From contig JAHEEE010000035.1 of the NCBI GenBank assembly GCA_024640845.1, forward strand, positions 1-40,595: a DNA stretch of 40,595 bases, read 5' to 3'. Position 1 is the stretch's first letter, and each line of letters begins with the position of its first letter. This document shows, piece by piece, positions 7,773 to 16,589 of the stretch. The position numbers and the translations under genes were made by a program. This DNA comes from Myxococcales bacterium (GTDB lineage Bacteria; Myxococcota_A; Polyangia; Polyangiales; Houyiibacteriaceae). The notes beneath the pieces were generated by a model. That model was not told where the DNA came from and searched no databases. It was given only the letters and a program-made list of their open reading frames with translations.

Positions 7773-9121
7773 TAGGCTGCCCCCGCTTTGTGCGCTGCGG
7801 CCTTTCGCACGGCCGCCTTCGAAGCGCGAAACCGTTGGACGAGTGGAATGTGCGATGGGCAGACGAAGGAGCAGGAGCCGCACTCGAAGCAGTCCATCAG
7901 GTTGTGCGCTTCTGCCATGACCGAGAACTCTTCGTTGGCGGCCAGCTTCCCGAGCAGGGCGGGGTCGAGGAAGATCGGGCAGGCGTCGACGCAGTAGCCG
8001 CATCGGATACACGGGTACACTTGGCTGTGCGTTCGTTCTGCAGCCGAGTCGGTGAAAGCAGTGACGCCGGAAGTGCCCTTGGTGATCGAGATCTCCAAGC
8101 TCGAGACGGCGGCGCCCATCATCGGGCCGCCTAGGAAAACCCGGTTCACGTCTTCCGCGACGCCAGCGTACTCGAGTAAGAAGCGAAGAGGCGTTCCGAT
8201 GGGGATACGGTAGTTGCCCTTCCGCCTCACGGCAGGGCCGGTCACGGTGATGACGCGCTCTTGAATCCCCCGCCCCTTGGGCAGCAGGCGACCGATCTCG
8301 GCCGTCGTGGCGACGTTGCAGCAGAGTGCCTGGATGTCCAAAGGAAGGCCGCCGGAAGGCACCTCTCGGCCGAGAAGGGCGGAGAACAGCATCTTCTCGG
8401 CCCCTTGGGGATACTTGACCTCGAGGACCTCGACCGTTCCGTTGATGTCGCTCGGGAAACGCTCCCGGAGATGAGCCGCCGCATCGGGCTTGTTGGCCTC
8501 GACCGCGATGATGACCTTCTCCGCGCCCGTTACTTTCAACAAGTAGCGGATTCCCATGAAAACGTCATCGCTCTGTTCGAGCATGACGCGGTGGTCGGTA
8601 GTGAGGAACGGCTCGCACTCGACCCCGTTGATGATCAGTGTGTCGACGACCTTGCCTTCGGGCACCTTGAGCTTTGCGTGTGTGGGGAACGCCGCGCCTC
8701 CAAGTCCGACCACGCCTGCGTCTTGAATCGCCGCAATGATCTCTTCGGGAGTCGACGTTTCGAGAGGGCAGGGGGTGCCGTCCAGAACTTCCTGTGTCGA
8801 GCCGGGAAACGGCTCCAAGTACACGGCCGGCACCATGCGGCCGCTGATACTCGGTGCGAGGGCGATCTTGCGTACCACGCCCGACGCAGAAGCGTGCATG
8901 GAGACCGACATGAAGCCGTCGGCGCGAGCGATCCGTTGACCGCGCCAGACCTCCTGCCCCTCAGCGACTTCTGGGATCGAGGGAGCCCCCATGTGCTGGA
9001 CCAGCGGGATGATGAGCAGTGGCGCAAAGGGGAACTGACGGATCGGCAGCCCGCTCGTCTCGTCTTTCGATTCCGGCGGGTGTACCCCGTGCCGAAAGGT
9101 CTTGGTTCCCAGGAGTCTCAT
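7772..9121 (-). CDS. rnfC: Rnf electron transport complex subunit RnfC (NADH/FMN, 2x[4Fe-4S])
   Basis: Peripheral cytoplasmic subunit that binds NAD(H) and FMN and exchanges electrons with RnfB. 449 residues: an N-terminal biotinyl-lipoyl-like domain (about 1-100), a nucleotide/FMN domain with GVVGLGGAAFPTHAKL (136-151) and NGVECEPFLTTDHRVM (165-180), then a SLBB region and two ferredoxin motifs, CIRCGYCVDACP (371-382) and CFECGSCSFVCP (411-422). The C-terminus is short; the long Ala/Lys repeats of enterobacterial RsxC are absent. ATG at 9121 has GAGG upstream. It follows the giant PFOR gene by 22 nt. Confidence 0.96.
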   Translation of the reverse strand: MRLLGTKTFRHGVHPPESKDETSGLPIRQFPFAPLLIIPLVQHMGAPSIPEVAEGQEVWRGQRIARADGFMSVSMHASASGVVRKIALAPSISGRMVPAVYLEPFPGSTQEVLDGTPCPLETSTPEEIIAAIQDAGVVGLGGAAFPTHAKLKVPEGKVVDTLIINGVECEPFLTTDHRVMLEQSDDVFMGIRYLLKVTGAEKVIIAVEANKPDAAAHLRERFPSDINGTVEVLEVKYPQGAEKMLFSALLGREVPSGGLPLDIQALCCNVATTAEIGRLLPKGRGIQERVITVTGPAVRRKGNYRIPIGTPLRFLLEYAGVAEDVNRVFLGGPMMGAAVSSLEISITKGTSGVTAFTDSAAERTHSQVYPCIRCGYCVDACPIFLDPALLGKLAANEEFSVMAEAHNLMDCFECGSCSFVCPSHIPLVQRFRASKAAVRKAAAHKAGAA

Positions 9122-9143
9122 CTGCCTCGTGCCGAGCCGCCGC

Positions 9144-12100
9144 TCAGTTGTATTTCTCGCCGCGTTTGATCCACTTTTCGATGCCTTTTTCGTTTCGGTT
9201 TCTCGGCAGGCCGGGGTGAATGACTCGCGCTGTGCAGCGTTCCGCGGCTTTGACCAAATCCTTGTACGACCCGGCTTCTGGGTTCTTGATGATCGCTTTC
9301 TTGTCCGCGTTGTACTCGAAGATTTTGGAGTTGATCTGAATGCACTCATCACAGGCGGTGCAGTTGACCGTGTCGATCCACGGCGCGGAGTAGTCGCCCG
9401 AGCTGCCGGCCGATGGAGCCGGAGCCGATGCGGCTGCCGATGCGGCTGCCGGAGCCGCCGCAGCTGGCGCGGCAGCGTTGTCCGCTCCTGGCTCGTCGGC
9501 GACCAATGCCAAGAGGCTGTCGTCGGAGCCGGAAGCGATTTGAAGCAGCTCGGACATCATCCTTCCGACCACATCTTGGCGGGCCTGCTCGACGAGCGCC
9601 TCGGTGTCTGGTTGGTCCTCGCTAGTGAAAGAGCGCAGCATTGTCCAGAAGTCTCGACGATCCTCGCACGACTCGACAATCGGCTGGCCGACCAGAAGGC
9701 GCGTGAGACGGTTCTCCTTGTCGACCATCCACACGTACGGGAACTGACCCTCACGATCGTCCTCGTCGAGCTCGAGGAACTCAGCAAGCGGGACCATATT
9801 CTCGTTCCAGGTGTCTGGTGGCGCGACTCGAAAATGCTTTCGGAAACGCGTCTCGGTCATCGCAAAGTCCGCAAAGGTCAGCGGCAGCTCCATCTCTTTT
9901 TCGACGCCGTCCTCCAGGTACTTGATCTTGTAGGTCGCCCAGTCCTCGTCTGGGGCCGGGTTGCCGTCCAAGTCGAAGCACTCCTGTGGCGTCTTGCCGG
10001 CGTCGGGGTCGTATCGGAAGAGGGGGTATGCCCTCGACTCGACCGCCAGCTTCGATTGGGCCGAGCTCATGTCGTCGCCGATGCCGTGCTCGGGTTGGCA
10101 GTTGCTGTAGAGGTTGAACAGGGCGGGCCGGCGAGCCTTCAGACCCTGGATGAAGCCTTCGATCATGTGGCTCGGGTGCGCAATGGTGCTTTGCATCACG
10201 TAGGTCGTCCGATGCGCCATGCCGATGAGCCCGATCTCCTTTCGCGGTTCCTGCTTGCCTTTGATCGCCTTCCCGTACTGCGCCATGTCCGAAATCTGGC
10301 CGATGAACCCTGACGTACACGCTTGCCCGCCCGTGTTGGAGTACACCTGCGTGTCGACGACCACGACCTTGATCGGTTTGCCCGATGCCATCAGGCGGGA
10401 GAGGTTCTGGAAACCGATGTCGTACATCGCTCCATCCCCACCGACCGCGACGACCGGCGGGCAGAGCTCCCACTCCTCGTCGCTGAACTGACGCCAGTCG
10501 AAGTAGGTGAGGAAATCGTCGTGCTCAGCGGGGTTGTACTTGCCCTCTAGCTCGAGCTCGGCGACGCGGAGCGCCTTGAAGCCTTCCGCCATCTTGGCCA
10601 TGTGCCCTTCGAAGATGCCCATGGCCATCGATGGCGAGTCCTGGAAGAGGTGATTCGACCAGGGGAACGGGTAGGGGTTGAAGGGATAGGTGCTGCCCCA
10701 AACGGAGGTGCACCCAGTGCTGTTGATCATCCCCATGCTGGTTCGGCCGCGGCCGGTGACGCCTTCGACGTACTTCCATTTGAGGTCCTGGAGCTTGGCG
10801 ACGAGCCCGCTCATCCTGTGCAGCCAATCTTGGTCGATCGGCTGACCCCCTCCCATGCTCTCCACACGTTCGGCGATCGCTGCGAGCGTGACGTCCCGAT
10901 CGCCGATGTCCGCGATCACCTTCGCGATGATCCCGGGGTCACTCACGTCGATTTCGCCAGCGAGCCGGAGCTGGATGTGCTTCTTCAGGCGATCGATGAC
11001 CTCGCTTATGTGATCGAGGTGCCTCGCGACTCGCGGCTTCATCAAGGCTTCGACCGTTGCGACGAAGAGGTGGATCGCCGTCTTTTCCGAGCAACCTAGG
11101 CACGCGCCATCACCGCTGGTGAACGGCAGGTAGTTCGACTTGTCGAGAAGGATGGACTCCAGCGTGCCGATGCCTTCTTCGAGATCATCGATTCGCATGT
11201 ACTTCTCGGGCGTGCTCGGCAAGTCGGTCCAGAGGTCCCAGTTGTCGCGCAGATGCTGCACCGATTCGGTGGTCTGCCTCATCGGGCGCAGCGCGTCGTC
11301 GTTGCATACTTCGACGCACTCCATACAGCCCTTGCAGGTGTAGGGGTTCACGGTGATCGAAAGCAGGCCGCCACTGCCCGGCTGGTCTTGTTCGGCCAAG
11401 GTGTAGTGCGGTCGCGTCAGCGCGAACTGAAACCCATTCAGCTCTTCTTTGAAGTACCCGAGCTCTTTTTCGAGCTCGTCTTTCTCGCTGCCTTGGAGCT
11501 CGCTCTGGCGCAGTGTCTGGTCCATGGCCTGGTCCATGAGGACGGTCACCGAGTCGCTCTCCTTCGACTCCTTGAAGAGAGCCCGAAGATTGCGTTCCAT
11601 CACTCTCACAGCTTTCGGCAGGTGTTTGACCTCGGCGCCGTGACCGTTCTTCCGTACCCGGTTGACGACGGTGTCGAGCACCTGCCCCACCTCGTTGACC
11701 AAACCTGGCAGAGCGGTATCGGGGCAGACCGTGTAACAATCCCCGCAGGCCGTGCAGTTCTCCGGGATCCACTTGGGGTGCTCGAAGCGAATGCCCGTCA
11801 TATCGCGAAACAACGCAGAGGAGGGCGGCATGATGCCGAGGCCGATGAAGGGATCCGCCAGGTTGTCGTTCCCGAGGCCCCGCGAATAGAAGTTGCCCGT
11901 CTGTTCCCAGAAACGATGGATGTCGGTCATCGGCGCCTTGCTCTGGGGAAGCGGCTTCGCCATCATCGGGAGCTGAAGCCCGGCGCGTTTTCCGTCCGCC
12001 TTCACCGCGCTGATCGCACCGGGGACGACCTCCGTGACCTGATCGAAGCCTCGCTTGACGACCCGGATGTTGTCTTCGACGACACGCTTGCCCTTGGACC

Positions 12101-14138
12101 CGAACTTGTCTTGGATCTGGTCGTGGATGGCTTGCAGGAGCTGCTCGTCGCTCAGCCCCGCCTTCTTCATCACCGGCGAGACCGCGAAGAACGCACCCTG
12201 GAAGGCGATGCCTTGCATCCGCAGCTGGAGATCCGAATCGGTGGCCTCTTCGCGCGCAATCTTGAACGCATCGAGGTAGTACACCTTGATCTCGTTGTCC
12301 CGAATGATCCTCTGGTAGATCGGTGGAATGCTTTCCCACATGGCTTCGGGCGACTCGGCGTCGCTTTGAATGATGAACACGCCGCCGCGCTTCAAACCCG
12401 CGAGCGCGTTCGTGTGCCCAAACACGTTCGGGTCCGGTGAGAGCACGACGTCGACGTAGAAGTACTCGCAGTTGACTTTGATCGGCTCGGGCGCAGCCGA
12501 AAGGTAGTAGGTCGTCGGTTGCCCCTTCTTCTCCGAGCCATACTTGGGGTTGGCCTTGATGTGATAGCCGAGCAGATCGAAGAGGGTCATCGCGAGGTTC
12601 TTGCCGGTCGTGATTGCACCCCAACCGCCGACGGAGTGAAAACGCACCGTGATGCTGTCCTTGGGCATCAGGTTGGGGTTCTCAGAGCCGCGCACGACCA
12701 GCTCTCTGACGTCGGGATAGGACTCCTCGATCGTCTGCTGGTAGATGTCCTGTTTGGGCGTGAGGGCCTCGTCCCGCAAGAAGTCGATAGAGAGGTAGAA
12801 CAGCTTTTTGCGCGCACCCCCGTCGATCATGTTCTCCACCGCGCCGACGAGCCCCTCGGGCTGAAGGTCTCGGCTGCCCATGCCGTACGAGCCGGAGTAA
12901 AGCGGCGGCGCGTCGGCGAGCGACTTGTATGAAGCGAGCTCGGGATAGGCCGGGTGCTTGGCGTCGGTTCCGTTCTCCAGGCACTTGCTGAGCGTCGCGC
13001 GGATCTCTCGCATGAGGGGCAAGTCGGCCGCGAGGGGCTGGTCGAGTCGCTCGAGCACGGTGACGCCCTTCTTCCCGCGCAAGATGTGCCCGATGAGGTC
13101 GCTCGGGAACGGCCGGAACATGAGCATGTCCACCACGCCGACTTTGAGACCCCGCGTCTCCCGGAGATAGTCCACGACGGCTTCGGCCGATGGAATCATG
13201 CTGCCCTGGCCGACGATGAGGTAGTCGGCGTCGTCGGCGCGATAGCTCATCACGCGCGCATAGCGCCTGCCGGTGAGCGCGTAGTACTCCTCGAAGGCCC
13301 GATCGGTGAGCGCCTGGATGTGATCGAAGAAGAACGGGCGCTGAGCGGCGACGCTCTGCATGTAGGAATCCTGGTTTTGAACCAAACCGGACATCACTGG
13401 ATTGTCGACGTCCCACAGGAGCGGGATGCGGCGGCGGGTTTCGCCATAGATGATCCTTTGGGCGGGCGTCGGCGTCTCGATGATGTCGTCGGGGCGCCCG
13501 AGATACTCGGCGATGAGCTCGCGCTCCGGCACGAGGATCGATTCGATGAGGTGCGTGGTCAGGAAGCCGTCTTGAGCGATGATTCCCGGGGTCAGCGCAA
13601 GCTCTGCGATCCGGTGGCTGATGACATTCAGATCGGCCGCGCCCTGCGCGTTTTTGGCGAACATCTGAAAGAAGCCCACATCGTCGACGCAATGGTAGTC
13701 GTCGTGGCCGGCGTGCACGTTGAGGGTGGCTTTCGTCATCGCTCGTGCGCCGACGTTGAGAACATAGGTCAACCGCTTGCCCGTTGCCGCGTAGAGCGAC
13801 TCGTGCATGTACGCGATCCCCTGACCGGAGGAGAAGTTCGCCGCGCGCATACCGGTCATCGCCATGCCCGCTGTCACCGCAGCCGCTGCGTGCTCGCCTT
13901 CGGGTTCGACGAAGATCAGCGGGCGGCCGGAGATGTTGAGATGCCCGGCGGCCGCGGCTTCCGCCCAGAACTCGCCCATCTGCGTGGACGGCGTGATCGG
14001 GTAGGCGCCTGCAGCGTCGGTAGACTCACGCTCGCACATGATGACGGCGGAGTTGCCATCGAGCGCCGCGGTCGAACCGGGATACTTGAACTTGTTCCCG
14101 CTGTCTTTTTTTCTCTTGCCGAACAGTCGTGGGGACAT
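9144..14138 (-). CDS. Giant pyruvate:ferredoxin oxidoreductase (NifJ-type) with tethered C-terminal ferredoxin
   Basis: Oxidises a 2-oxoacid (pyruvate most likely) with CoA and passes electrons through Fe-S clusters to ferredoxin. 1664 residues against about 1200 for classic PFOR; residue numbers below start at the GTG at 14147. Seen in order: pyrimidine domain (YPITPST, 49-55), gamma domain (SVGGWGAITTGKN, 505-517), two ferredoxin motifs CTACGDCYTVCP (798-809) and CKGCMECVEVCN (938-949) with a long charged spacer, TPP domain with CLGCSE (1016-1021), STGC (1143-1146), GGDGAMYDIG (1236-1245) and NTGGQ (1271-1275). An Ala/Pro/Ser linker (about 1550-1585) leads to a single-cluster ferredoxin domain (CTACDEC at 1597, last Cys near 1638). 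I prefer the ATG at 14138 with AGGT 6 nt upstream. It lies between rnfB and rnfC, which implies direct delivery of electrons to Rnf. Confidence 0.93.
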   Translation of the reverse strand: MSPRLFGKRKKDSGNKFKYPGSTAALDGNSAVIMCERESTDAAGAYPITPSTQMGEFWAEAAAAGHLNISGRPLIFVEPEGEHAAAAVTAGMAMTGMRAANFSSGQGIAYMHESLYAATGKRLTYVLNVGARAMTKATLNVHAGHDDYHCVDDVGFFQMFAKNAQGAADLNVISHRIAELALTPGIIAQDGFLTTHLIESILVPERELIAEYLGRPDDIIETPTPAQRIIYGETRRRIPLLWDVDNPVMSGLVQNQDSYMQSVAAQRPFFFDHIQALTDRAFEEYYALTGRRYARVMSYRADDADYLIVGQGSMIPSAEAVVDYLRETRGLKVGVVDMLMFRPFPSDLIGHILRGKKGVTVLERLDQPLAADLPLMREIRATLSKCLENGTDAKHPAYPELASYKSLADAPPLYSGSYGMGSRDLQPEGLVGAVENMIDGGARKKLFYLSIDFLRDEALTPKQDIYQQTIEESYPDVRELVVRGSENPNLMPKDSITVRFHSVGGWGAITTGKNLAMTLFDLLGYHIKANPKYGSEKKGQPTTYYLSAAPEPIKVNCEYFYVDVVLSPDPNVFGHTNALAGLKRGGVFIIQSDAESPEAMWESIPPIYQRIIRDNEIKVYYLDAFKIAREEATDSDLQLRMQGIAFQGAFFAVSPVMKKAGLSDEQLLQAIHDQIQDKFGSKGKRVVEDNIRVVKRGFDQVTEVVPGAISAVKADGKRAGLQLPMMAKPLPQSKAPMTDIHRFWEQTGNFYSRGLGNDNLADPFIGLGIMPPSSALFRDMTGIRFEHPKWIPENCTACGDCYTVCPDTALPGLVNEVGQVLDTVVNRVRKNGHGAEVKHLPKAVRVMERNLRALFKESKESDSVTVLMDQAMDQTLRQSELQGSEKDELEKELGYFKEELNGFQFALTRPHYTLAEQDQPGSGGLLSITVNPYTCKGCMECVEVCNDDALRPMRQTTESVQHLRDNWDLWTDLPSTPEKYMRIDDLEEGIGTLESILLDKSNYLPFTSGDGACLGCSEKTAIHLFVATVEALMKPRVARHLDHISEVIDRLKKHIQLRLAGEIDVSDPGIIAKVIADIGDRDVTLAAIAERVESMGGGQPIDQDWLHRMSGLVAKLQDLKWKYVEGVTGRGRTSMGMINSTGCTSVWGSTYPFNPYPFPWSNHLFQDSPSMAMGIFEGHMAKMAEGFKALRVAELELEGKYNPAEHDDFLTYFDWRQFSDEEWELCPPVVAVGGDGAMYDIGFQNLSRLMASGKPIKVVVVDTQVYSNTGGQACTSGFIGQISDMAQYGKAIKGKQEPRKEIGLIGMAHRTTYVMQSTIAHPSHMIEGFIQGLKARRPALFNLYSNCQPEHGIGDDMSSAQSKLAVESRAYPLFRYDPDAGKTPQECFDLDGNPAPDEDWATYKIKYLEDGVEKEMELPLTFADFAMTETRFRKHFRVAPPDTWNENMVPLAEFLELDEDDREGQFPYVWMVDKENRLTRLLVGQPIVESCEDRRDFWTMLRSFTSEDQPDTEALVEQARQDVVGRMMSELLQIASGSDDSLLALVADEPGADNAAAPAAAAPAAASAAASAPAPSAGSSGDYSAPWIDTVNCTACDECIQINSKIFEYNADKKAIIKNPEAGSYKDLVKAAERCTARVIHPGLPRNRNEKGIEKWIKRGEKYN

Positions 14139-14186
14139 CGGAATCACCTATGGGGCTCTTGCGGTCGGTTCTAGATTGGGGCGTCT

Positions 14187-15053
14187 CTAAGTCGGGGCGT
14201 CGCGTAGCGTGCCCTTGCGAATGATCTTCTTGGCGGCGGGGCCTTTCGTCGGGCCCGACTTTTCATCTATCCAGACGATAGCCCCGGTTGGACATCGTTC
14301 AATCGGCTTCCGCGTTTTGTGCGGCCGGGTATAGTCTACGACCGGAAGGTTCTTCCGGATGGTGATGAGACCTTGCGGCGCATCCATTTCGCATCGACCG
14401 CAGGCAGTGCATGCGACCTCGCAGTCCTCGAGGATCTCGTCGCCGGCTTCGAGGGAGCTGCAAGCAACCCACAAGCGATGACTTTGCTTGTGGAGGGAGA
14501 ACAAATCCTTGGGGCAGACTTCGACACAATCGCCACAGGCGGTGCACAAATCCTCGTCCACCACCGGCAGTCCGTGCGCGTTCATGTGGATCGCGTCGAA
14601 GTCACAGGCGACATCGCAATCGCCCAAGCCGAGGCAGCCCCAGAAGCAGCCTTTGCCCCCGCCAGCGACGCGAGCCGCCGCACGGCAAGTCTGCTCGCCG
14701 TGATATCTCGCGTGATTGCGGGCTACGTTGTCGCCTCCCGCGCATGCGAGCCGGGCGACGACTTTCTCCGCGGCTCCGACGTCGACCCCCAAAAAGTGGG
14801 CAATTTGCGTTCTCTCCTCGCCCGAGCTGACCGTGCACAGGGCAGGTTGTGCGTTGCCTTTCGTCAGGGCCTCGGCAAAGGGACGACACCCCGGGAAGCC
14901 GCATGCGCCGCAGTTGGCATGGGGCAACATCTCCTCCACGATGTCGATTCGCGGATCCTCATAGACGTAGAGCTTCTTGTTCGCGACCGCCAAGGCGGTT
15001 GCGAGAAGAACGGTGAGACTGGTGATCGCCCCGACTGCCGTGAGAAACAGCAT
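14187..15053 (-). CDS. rnfB: Rnf electron transport complex subunit RnfB (multi-cluster ferredoxin type)
   Basis: Electron entry subunit of Rnf that accepts electrons from reduced ferredoxin. 288 residues: N-terminal membrane helix (about 5-25), the four-Cys domain NCGACGFPGC plus a distal Cys (about 48-73), then ferredoxin-type motifs: CxxxC-x5-CxxxC in CFWGCLGLGDCDVAC, CTACGDCVEVCP, and a third, CTACGRC, followed by EMDA where a Cys is expected. Where long RnfB proteins carry a fourth CxxCxxC this one has YTRPHKTRKPIERCP with only the last Cys. ATG at 15053 chosen; a TTG sits immediately before it. The gene is separated from the rnfCDGEA block by the PFOR gene, unlike the common rnfABCDGE and rnfCDGEAB orders. 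Confidence 0.94.
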   Translation of the reverse strand: MLFLTAVGAITSLTVLLATALAVANKKLYVYEDPRIDIVEEMLPHANCGACGFPGCRPFAEALTKGNAQPALCTVSSGEERTQIAHFLGVDVGAAEKVVARLACAGGDNVARNHARYHGEQTCRAAARVAGGGKGCFWGCLGLGDCDVACDFDAIHMNAHGLPVVDEDLCTACGDCVEVCPKDLFSLHKQSHRLWVACSSLEAGDEILEDCEVACTACGRCEMDAPQGLITIRKNLPVVDYTRPHKTRKPIERCPTGAIVWIDEKSGPTKGPAAKKIIRKGTLRDAPT

Positions 15054-15093
15054 CAATAGGTCCGCCGATCATAGCGCCTTGTCGCGCTAACAC

Positions 15094-16575
15094 TCAAGGG
15101 TTCATGGCCGCGCCCGAAAGGCGAGCGACCAACCTTCGCACGGCGTTGGTTACCGCCGTCTTCTCTCGTTGGAGAGCCTTGTCCTCCATCTCTCGTCGCA
15201 GACTCTCGAGTTGTGCGTCACGTTCGGCGCTCAACTCTCGCCGAAGCGCGATTTGCGAAGCGTTGACGTAGGGGTTGTCGACGCCCGCGAGCTCCTGAAA
15301 GGTGCGCCAGAGGTGCATCCGCTCCGCGCATTGAAGCACCAGGCTCCGGCCGACGCTCTTGCGAACCGCGTTCCCATCGCTGCCTGCCACCCAAATGAAG
15401 GGCGTTTTCCCGACTCGTTGAGGGCGCGTGAGCTCCAAGAACTCGACCAAGGGCACGGGAATGCCGGTATTGGCGGGCAATTCGTCGAGCTCCGAGGCGA
15501 GCTCGGACTCCGACGCGGCGAAGTGGGCGAAGGTAAACGCTTCTTGCACTTCGGTGGGCTGATCTTCGGAGTCGAGACCGGGGAGCGCTTCGGTGGTCCA
15601 CAGATTCTCGAGCGATGGATTGCCCGACAGATCAAAGCAGTTGACGAAGCGCTCATCTCGATCCGGGTCGTACACGCACATCGGAAAGGCCCGCGCACGC
15701 ACGGCGCGCTCGGCCCTTGCGACAAAGGCATCGTCGGACTCGTCATTCCGGGGACCGAGGATCGAGATCACACTGGGCCGCGGCGACGCTAGCGCAGCCA
15801 GCATGTGCTCGCGAAAATTTTGCGCGGTCAAAGTTGCTTGGAGGAAGTAGACCCCCCGCATCGCGAGCGGGAGCGTTTCAACCGTCATTCGTGCTGGCAC
15901 GCGAATGTCGGAGTCGGCGCGGTGGTGATCGTGGAAGCCCGAGCGGAGGGCAAGCGCTTTGATCGGCATGCCGCTCTCGAGCAGCCACATCAGTTCGTGG
16001 AGCCGCGCACCGTCATCGGTATCGAAGTTCACCAAGACCAGGAAGGGAGGACATAGTCGAAGCTCCCCGGGGCCGAGCTCGCGCCAGGTGAACTCGGCGA
16101 AGACCGCGTCGTGCAGCTGGGCCTCGTACTTCGAGCGGATCTCGAGTTGGGCGATGCGCTCCGCCCGAAACACGCGTGCGAGCCGACTAAAATGCGCCTC
16201 TGCAAGCGCCCGAATCTCTTCATCCGGCCTGTCGATGTCGATCAAGGCGGCATCGAGCGGCGCGTTCGACCATTGCTTGCGCAGCTCGAGGAGCAGCGGA
16301 ATCAGCGCCTCCACTCGTTCGCGGCGCTCCGGCGCCATGGCCCGCGAGCGTGTGCTGCCTTCGAGCACGCGGGAAAGGGAGCCGACGTCCAGGCTGCTTG
16401 CAGCCAGGGGCCCGAGAGCGCGCTCTAGCTGATCGGGATCGTGTCCATGCCGATGGTGCTCGTCCAGTCCTAGAAGCCCGTGCAACTCGTCGATCGTCTC
16501 GGCAAGGGCGTCGACGAGCTCTTTGCAACGCTCGCGCCAGACCTCTTCGACCGATGGTAGAACCTGTTGTTTCAT
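15094..16575 (-). CDS. Degenerate, TPP-less paralogue of the PFOR C-terminal domain (putative pseudoenzyme)
   Basis: I recognise no named family, but the protein reads as a diverged copy of residues about 1035-1520 of the adjacent PFOR. Matching landmarks in the same order: IAQLEIRSKY / VAELELEGKY, RLCPP / ELCPP, SGMPIK / SGKPIK, AFPMCVYDPD / AYPLFRYDPD, CFDLSGNP / CFDLDGNP, FTFAHFA / LTFADFA, LVEFLEL / LAEFLEL and TPFIWV / FPYVWM. The catalytic parts are gone: GGDGAMYDIG is replaced by VNFDTDDGAR (182-191), NTGGQ by a His-rich HDHHRAD, and the CLGC and STGC cluster cysteines are absent. 493 residues, no signal peptide or membrane helix; the tail (about 440-493) is a charged helix. ATG at 16575 chosen, 14 nt after the korB stop. 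Likely a structural or regulatory partner of the oxidoreductases; that role is inference. Confidence 0.75.
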   Translation of the reverse strand: MKQQVLPSVEEVWRERCKELVDALAETIDELHGLLGLDEHHRHGHDPDQLERALGPLAASSLDVGSLSRVLEGSTRSRAMAPERRERVEALIPLLLELRKQWSNAPLDAALIDIDRPDEEIRALAEAHFSRLARVFRAERIAQLEIRSKYEAQLHDAVFAEFTWRELGPGELRLCPPFLVLVNFDTDDGARLHELMWLLESGMPIKALALRSGFHDHHRADSDIRVPARMTVETLPLAMRGVYFLQATLTAQNFREHMLAALASPRPSVISILGPRNDESDDAFVARAERAVRARAFPMCVYDPDRDERFVNCFDLSGNPSLENLWTTEALPGLDSEDQPTEVQEAFTFAHFAASESELASELDELPANTGIPVPLVEFLELTRPQRVGKTPFIWVAGSDGNAVRKSVGRSLVLQCAERMHLWRTFQELAGVDNPYVNASQIALRRELSAERDAQLESLRREMEDKALQREKTAVTNAVRRLVARLSGAAMNP

Positions 16576-16589
16576 GGCGGGGATACGAA

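Noticed and set aside
11185-12624. Alternative minus-strand frame (479 codons) inside the PFOR gene
   Set aside because: Overlaps the well-supported PFOR frame in another phase; composition is Arg/Gly/His-rich without motifs.
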